From Verrucomicrobiales bacterium (lineage in GTDB: Bacteria > Verrucomicrobiota > Verrucomicrobiia > Verrucomicrobiales > DEV007): 37,099 bases of DNA. The DNA lies in the NCBI GenBank assembly GCA_024638765.1, contig JAHEJT010000029.1, positions 1 to 37,099 on the forward strand, read 5' to 3'. Shown in pieces: positions 12,001-18,000 of the stretch (positions are counted from its first letter, which is position 1; each line of letters opens with the position of its first letter). The translations under genes and the position numbers were made by a program. The notes under the pieces were generated by a model. The model was not told the origin of the DNA and did no database searches. It worked only from the letters and a program-made list of their open reading frames with translations.

Positions 12001-15000
12001 CTTCTCCTCCGACGGTCCCCCCATTCTGGGTGAACGTCCCGTCACGGACTTCCAGTTGCCTCCCGCTCGACACGCTGATCGTTCCGCTCTGCGTGATGTT
12101 CGAGCTGCTTTCCGGTAAAACCAGGTCGCCCCCGCTCACGTTGATCGCTCCCGCGTTGATGTGATCGGCTCCCGCCCCGTTGAGCGTAAGGCCCACGTCC
12201 ACCTGCAGCGTCGCTCCCGCCTCGTTCTCCAGCTGCCCCGTGATCGTGCGCGTCCCCAGCGTCCCGCTGCCCGCCAGCACCTGGATCACTCCCCCGGCCT
12301 CGTTGACAAGCGCCCCGCCGCTCACCGCCAGCCTCGCGTTGCCCACGTTGTCCGCGCGAACCACGCCCTGCGTCAATTCCACAACCCCCCGGTTCACCAC
12401 CCCGCCGTTCACGTTCAGCGTCAGCGATGTCACGAACGCCGTCGAGGCTCCGTTGTAAGTGTTGAACGGCAGCACCCGCAGCGTCGCCCCGGCCTCGTTG
12501 GTAATGCTCCCGTTCACGCTCGCGGACGCCCCCCCGCTTATCGCCGCATACCGCGCCTCGAACTCGCCCTCGTTGACCACATCCGCGTTGATCTCGGCGT
12601 TGCCGTTCGTGCGCAGCGTATTGCCCGCGGCGTTCGTCAGCACCCCGGCGGCACTCAGCGTGCTCCCGTTCACGCTCACATCCAGCAGGCTCGTCGCAAA
12701 CGCCCCCGCCAGCTCAACCGTCGCGCTACTCAAAGTCCACTGACCCCCGTCGCCGCTGCCCTGAAGCACCGCGGCCGCAGCCTGCCTCCACGCCGCGCGA
12801 TCCACCAGCAGCGTCCCGTCGATATCAATTGCCCCTCCATCATGCACAAACTCGCCGAACTCCACTTCCAGCTGCCTTTCCTGCCCAATCGTGATGGTCC
12901 CGGTATTGGTCGTGCTCGGAGTGTCTTCACTCTGGGTGATCTTCAGATTGCCCCCGCTCACGTTGATCGCTCCCGCGTTGAGGTGATCGGCTCCCGCCCC
13001 GTTGAGTGTAAGGCCCACGTCCACCTGCAGCGTCGCTCCCGCCTCGTTCTCCAACTGCCCCGTAATCGTGCGCGTCCCCAGCGTCCCGCTCCCCGCCAGC
13101 GCCTGGATCACTCCCCCGGCCTCGTTGACAAGCGCCCCGCCGCTCACCGCCAGCCTCGCGTTGCCCACGTTGTCCGCGCGGACCACGCGCTGCGTCAATT
13201 CCACCAGTCCCCGGTTCACCACCTCGCCGTTCACGTTCAGCGTCAGCGATGTCACGAACCCCGTCGAGGCTCCGTTGTAGGTGTTGAACGGCAGCACCCG
13301 CAGCGTCGCCCCGGCCTCGTTGGTAAAGCTCCCGTTCACGCTCGCGGCCGCCCCGTCCCTGATCGCCGCATAGCGCGCCTCGAACTCGCCCTCGTTGACC
13401 ACATCCGCGTTGATCTCCGCGTTGCCATTCAAAACCACTTCTCCGTGGTTGCGCAAAGGATCAAATTCCACCCCGATTACCGAACCGTTGCCGATTTCCA
13501 GCCGGCCATTTTCCGCCACCGTCACGAGGCGCTGACTGGCGAGATTGTGTCCGTTGGTCCGGAGGATCGCGGTGGCGCCGTCGGCCGCCCCTATCGTGAG
13601 GGTATTGACTGCAGCATCGCCGTTCAAATTGATCGTGACCGATTCGGTGACATCGGCGACAACGTCGTCAAACTCGAGCGGCGCGCGGCCTTCAGACCAG
13701 TTCGCATCGTCCTCCCAGTTCGTGCTGAACCCGCCGATCCAGGTATTCACGATCTCGACGACGGAAAATGCCCGCATTAATTCCGAGGCCCCCAACGGGT
13801 TTCCAGCCCTGTCCGTGATGGAATTCGCCGCCAGCGTAAATACGTATTCGCCTTCCGTCAGAGGATCGTAAGTGATCTGCACAACCCTGTCACCGTTGCG
13901 GGTCTGGATGTCGAGCGGCGCGATGAATGCGCCCGCCCCGTCACGCAGTTGGAAGTTGTCCGTCGAGACCGTGGCCGCATCCAGCGGTTCGTCAAAAACA
14001 AAGGTCACTCGCCTCAACCCGTGCGCCAGGGTCGCCCCGTCCGCGATCGTGGCATCGAGGATCATGGGCGCGAAGGTGTCGGGGATCAGCTCGAAAACGA
14101 TCTGCGCAGAGAGCCCGACGTTGCCTCCCGTATCCATGGCGCGCACCTGCGCCGTCGTCATGCTCCCGAGTTCCCCGGCCAGCGCGATGGCTTTCAAATC
14201 AAAGGGGAACGAGACATCGTTCCGCACGACTTCGCCGTTCACGAGGAGCTCCACGTTGCGCACCTGCACGTCATCGGTGATGCTGGCGGTAATCGGGACA
14301 GAAGACCCCTCAAGCACCTGGATGCCGGGAACGCCTGGATCGAGATCCGTCCCCGCCGGAAGGCCGATCGTCACGCTCGGGGGCGCGCCCTGGTTGTCGA
14401 ACGGGAGGTAGTTGACCACCTGCAGCCCGGCGCCGCCGTCGGCCACGTAAGCGATGCCCCCGCCAAGGGCAAGACTTTGCGGGACCGCGGGTAGCGTGAT
14501 CCGGGTCACGGAAGCGTTGGTGATCGCGGGGTCCGATACATCCATCAAGTCGAACGCGTTCTGTCCGAACGAATCCCCGACGAGAATGCCGATGCCCGAT
14601 CCGTTGAGCACGATGGCGTTGCCGGGCCCGAAGTTGGCGCCGGGTGGCAGGCTCGGGCCGGCGATGACTGCGGGGAAATCCGGATCGGAAACATCGACCG
14701 TGGTGAATCCCCCCGCAACCCCGTTGTTCTTCGCGGCAACGTAGGCGACGCTGTTCCCCACGAAGAGCTCGCCTCCGCCCAGGGCGAGTTGGACCGTTCC
14801 CCGTTTGCTCATATCGCGGTCCGCAAGGTCGACCACCGAGAGATTCCGGCTCGCATCCAGCGTATAGAGGAGCGAGCCTTCCCGCGCGATCTCGATGATT
14901 TCCCCCGAATTGAGGTTCAGTTTCTCAAGCCTTTCGCCGGTGAGCACATCGTAGCTGATCACCGATGTCAGACCGGCGACATAAGCCACACCCTCGAACA

Positions 15001-18000
15001 CTTCCACCGCGTTGACTCCGCCCACAAATTCCACCGTTTCGCGAAGGACCGGAAGCATGGGGTCGGATATGTCCACGAAATGGATGCCCGCCGTGCTTGC
15101 GAGGACCGCGGTGTTGCGCGCCGCATCGACGGCGACGTCGACGTTATTCCCGGGAAGATCGAGCTGGCCGAGCACGACTGGGTTATCGAATTCCGACGCA
15201 TCGACGATGGCGAGACCGTGAGACCCGGTGGCGACGTAAGCCGTCTGGTCTCGACCGTCGAGAATCGATCCGACCACCTCGACCCGGAGCGCTTCGCCCA
15301 TCAGCGGCAGGCTCGCGATGACGCCCGTGGGAAACGCCAGCCCCTCGAGCGGATCAAGGCCCTGCTGGATTTCGGCAAGGTCGCTGATGCCGTCCCCATC
15401 CGAATCCGCCACCGACGGCAGCGTGCCAATCACGTTTTCAATCTCGTCCGCAAGCCCGTCGGAGTCGGAATCCTCGTCCCCGGACTCCGCCAGGATGATA
15501 CTCGGCAAAGTCATGCTCGTTCCGCCGGGCCCCGTCGAGAACTCCGTCGAGCCCAACGTCAATGACTGGGTGTTGAAGAAGGTCAGGCGGTATCCCGTAT
15601 TGGGCGCGAGAACCAGTTTCCTCGCCAGATCAGGGAGGCTGTTCGAAGTGCCGCGTTGCGCAAATGCGGCGTCGAGATTCTCCAAGAGGAAATAATTCCC
15701 GCCGGTGACTTCCGCGAATCCAGGTTCGCCAATGAGAGATCCAAGGCGCGTGATCTCGACGGCGTTGACTGCCGCCAGCGTCGACCCGAGGCGTCCTATC
15801 GCCAGCCTGATTTGGCCGTCGGCAGCAGCGACCTGATAGCTGAACCTCCTGAATTCGCCGGCAACGCTCGAAATATTGCCTCGCAGCTCATTTTGAAAAC
15901 CGATGCCGGTCTGGTTCCGGGGCCGGTCGCTGTCACCGCTGACCACCACGACCTCGTAGAATCCAACGGGCACATCAATGAGAAAAACGGCAGCATCGGT
16001 TTCAACAAAATCCCGCTCCACCGCCGAAAGCCCGGGAAGATCGCCACGGTCGACACCCTGCAGGACTCGCGATCCCTCGACGGGCACGAACCCGTAACCG
16101 GTCGCCGGCGAATAGTTTGTGCCCGGGGAAACCGGAATGAACCCGGCCTCCACCGGCGACACGGCGGAACCAAAGTCGAATCCGGCGGGAATTGCAGGAG
16201 AAAAAACCAATCCTTCCTGAGGATCGCTTGAATCGGCATGGTTGCCGGGTGAATCCGGAAAATCGAGCGGACCCGGAGGCTCCTGAAGAGCCTCGTCGAA
16301 CATTGGATTGTCCCGGAGCGTCCTGCAGCTTATTCCACTACCAAGTGTCTGAGCGAAGTTATTACAATCCAAATTCGTGGTGTTCTGGTTCCCATGCCAC
16401 CCGGGTGCTTGAATGCCCACGCCGGGATCCGTCGTCACCGTCAAACCGTCTTGGCTCACGGTCATCGTTCCCACGATGACCCACTCCCCGCGGCCATGAT
16501 CGAATGACATGAGAAAAGTCTTCTCGCCCGGCGCCAGGCCCTCGAGATTCGGAAAGGTGATCGGCGCCGGTACATCGAAGTAATCCACGTCGGCCTGCAC
16601 CGTAATGTCGAACCGGTGGTCCAGACCGCCCGGCAAAGGCGCTGGAAGGCGATCCGAATCGACCCGGAAGATTCCTACCTTGGTTCCCGGCGTCCCGTCA
16701 GCCGCCACGAGGCTGCCGGCGGGCACCGTCAGTTCCACCAATGCCAGGTCCGGGTCGCCCTGGATCTGCGCATCCGGAAGGCGCACCACCGTGTCTTCCC
16801 CCGGGACCACCGGATGGATCGCTTCATCGAGAATAAACGGCAAATAGATATCGAAAGGCACCCCGTCCATTTGCAAGGGCGCGGTCTGGCCCGGGACACT
16901 GTGAAAGGGTTTGCCCACGATCGGGTAGAAGCCGTCGTCCGGCACGGGTTGACCGCCCATCGAAGTGACGGTCGACCCGTCGACATGGACGAAGAAAACC
17001 GGAGCGGGAACGTCTTCGAGGATAAACTCGCCGTTCGCATCCGTCACCGCGAACAGCCCGGGGAACCCGTCGACCCGAATCGTGACGCCTTCCAGCGGCA
17101 CGTCGTTCCCGAGATCGTCCGGCTCACTTGCGAGCACGCGGCCGGTTACGTTCGTCCCCGGGATGCGCGTGTTCGGGACGGTCCGGAAATCGGCCATCCC
17201 CGTTCCACCGGGCGCGTCGTCCCCATCCGCGTCGACCGGCAATCCGTCCCGCCCGGTGATGAGATCCCCCTCGACGACGATACGCACTTCGGTCGAGGAA
17301 GGCAGCGGATCGTCAAAGAAAAACGTCGCGAACCGCTCCGTGCTCGAGACCGCAATCCTTCCTGCAACCAACGCTCCATTCGCAATCGCATAGAAGGTGT
17401 CTTGGGTCACCGTCGCCGGATCCACGGGCTCATCAAACCGGACAATCGCTTCCCGCGTGAGGCTCACCATCTCCTCCCCGTTCCCCGGCGAAAACTCGCG
17501 GATGCCCGTGGGATCTCCGACGCTGAACGCCGTGGGACCGGGATTCGAAATCGGATTGCCCGCGATATCCCTGATCGCGGCATCGATCGTGAATTCGTAA
17601 TCTTGGTCCGGCAGCGCCGATGCCAGGTTGATCCGCGCCAGGCCGGCGCCCAGTTGTTCCACCGAGTCGATCCCGATCACCTGCCCGTCATTCGGACCGC
17701 CCATCACGGTCAATTCGTAACTCCCCGCATCGAAGCCATTCGGAGTAACTTCTTCACCGAAGCCGAGCTCGAACGAATTGAAGGTCACCCGCAAGGTGCC
17801 TGAGAGACCGCTGTCCGCCGCCGGCCCCTGCGTGTCGAGGGTAAACCCGATGTCCAGGGCGTCCATGACTCCGCCCGAACCGTCTTCGACCACGAGACGC
17901 AGCGCGATCAACCCGTCCTCGAGGGCGGTCCCCCCGTTGAGCGCCGTCAGCCGCGCCGCGTCGAACAGAAACCGTCCGTCGATCCCCAGATCGCCCGCCA

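Noticed and set aside
10860-13800. CRISPR array suggested by regular direct repeats
   Set aside because: The repeats are 468 nt, in frame, and protein-coding; spacers are hundreds of bases and also coding.
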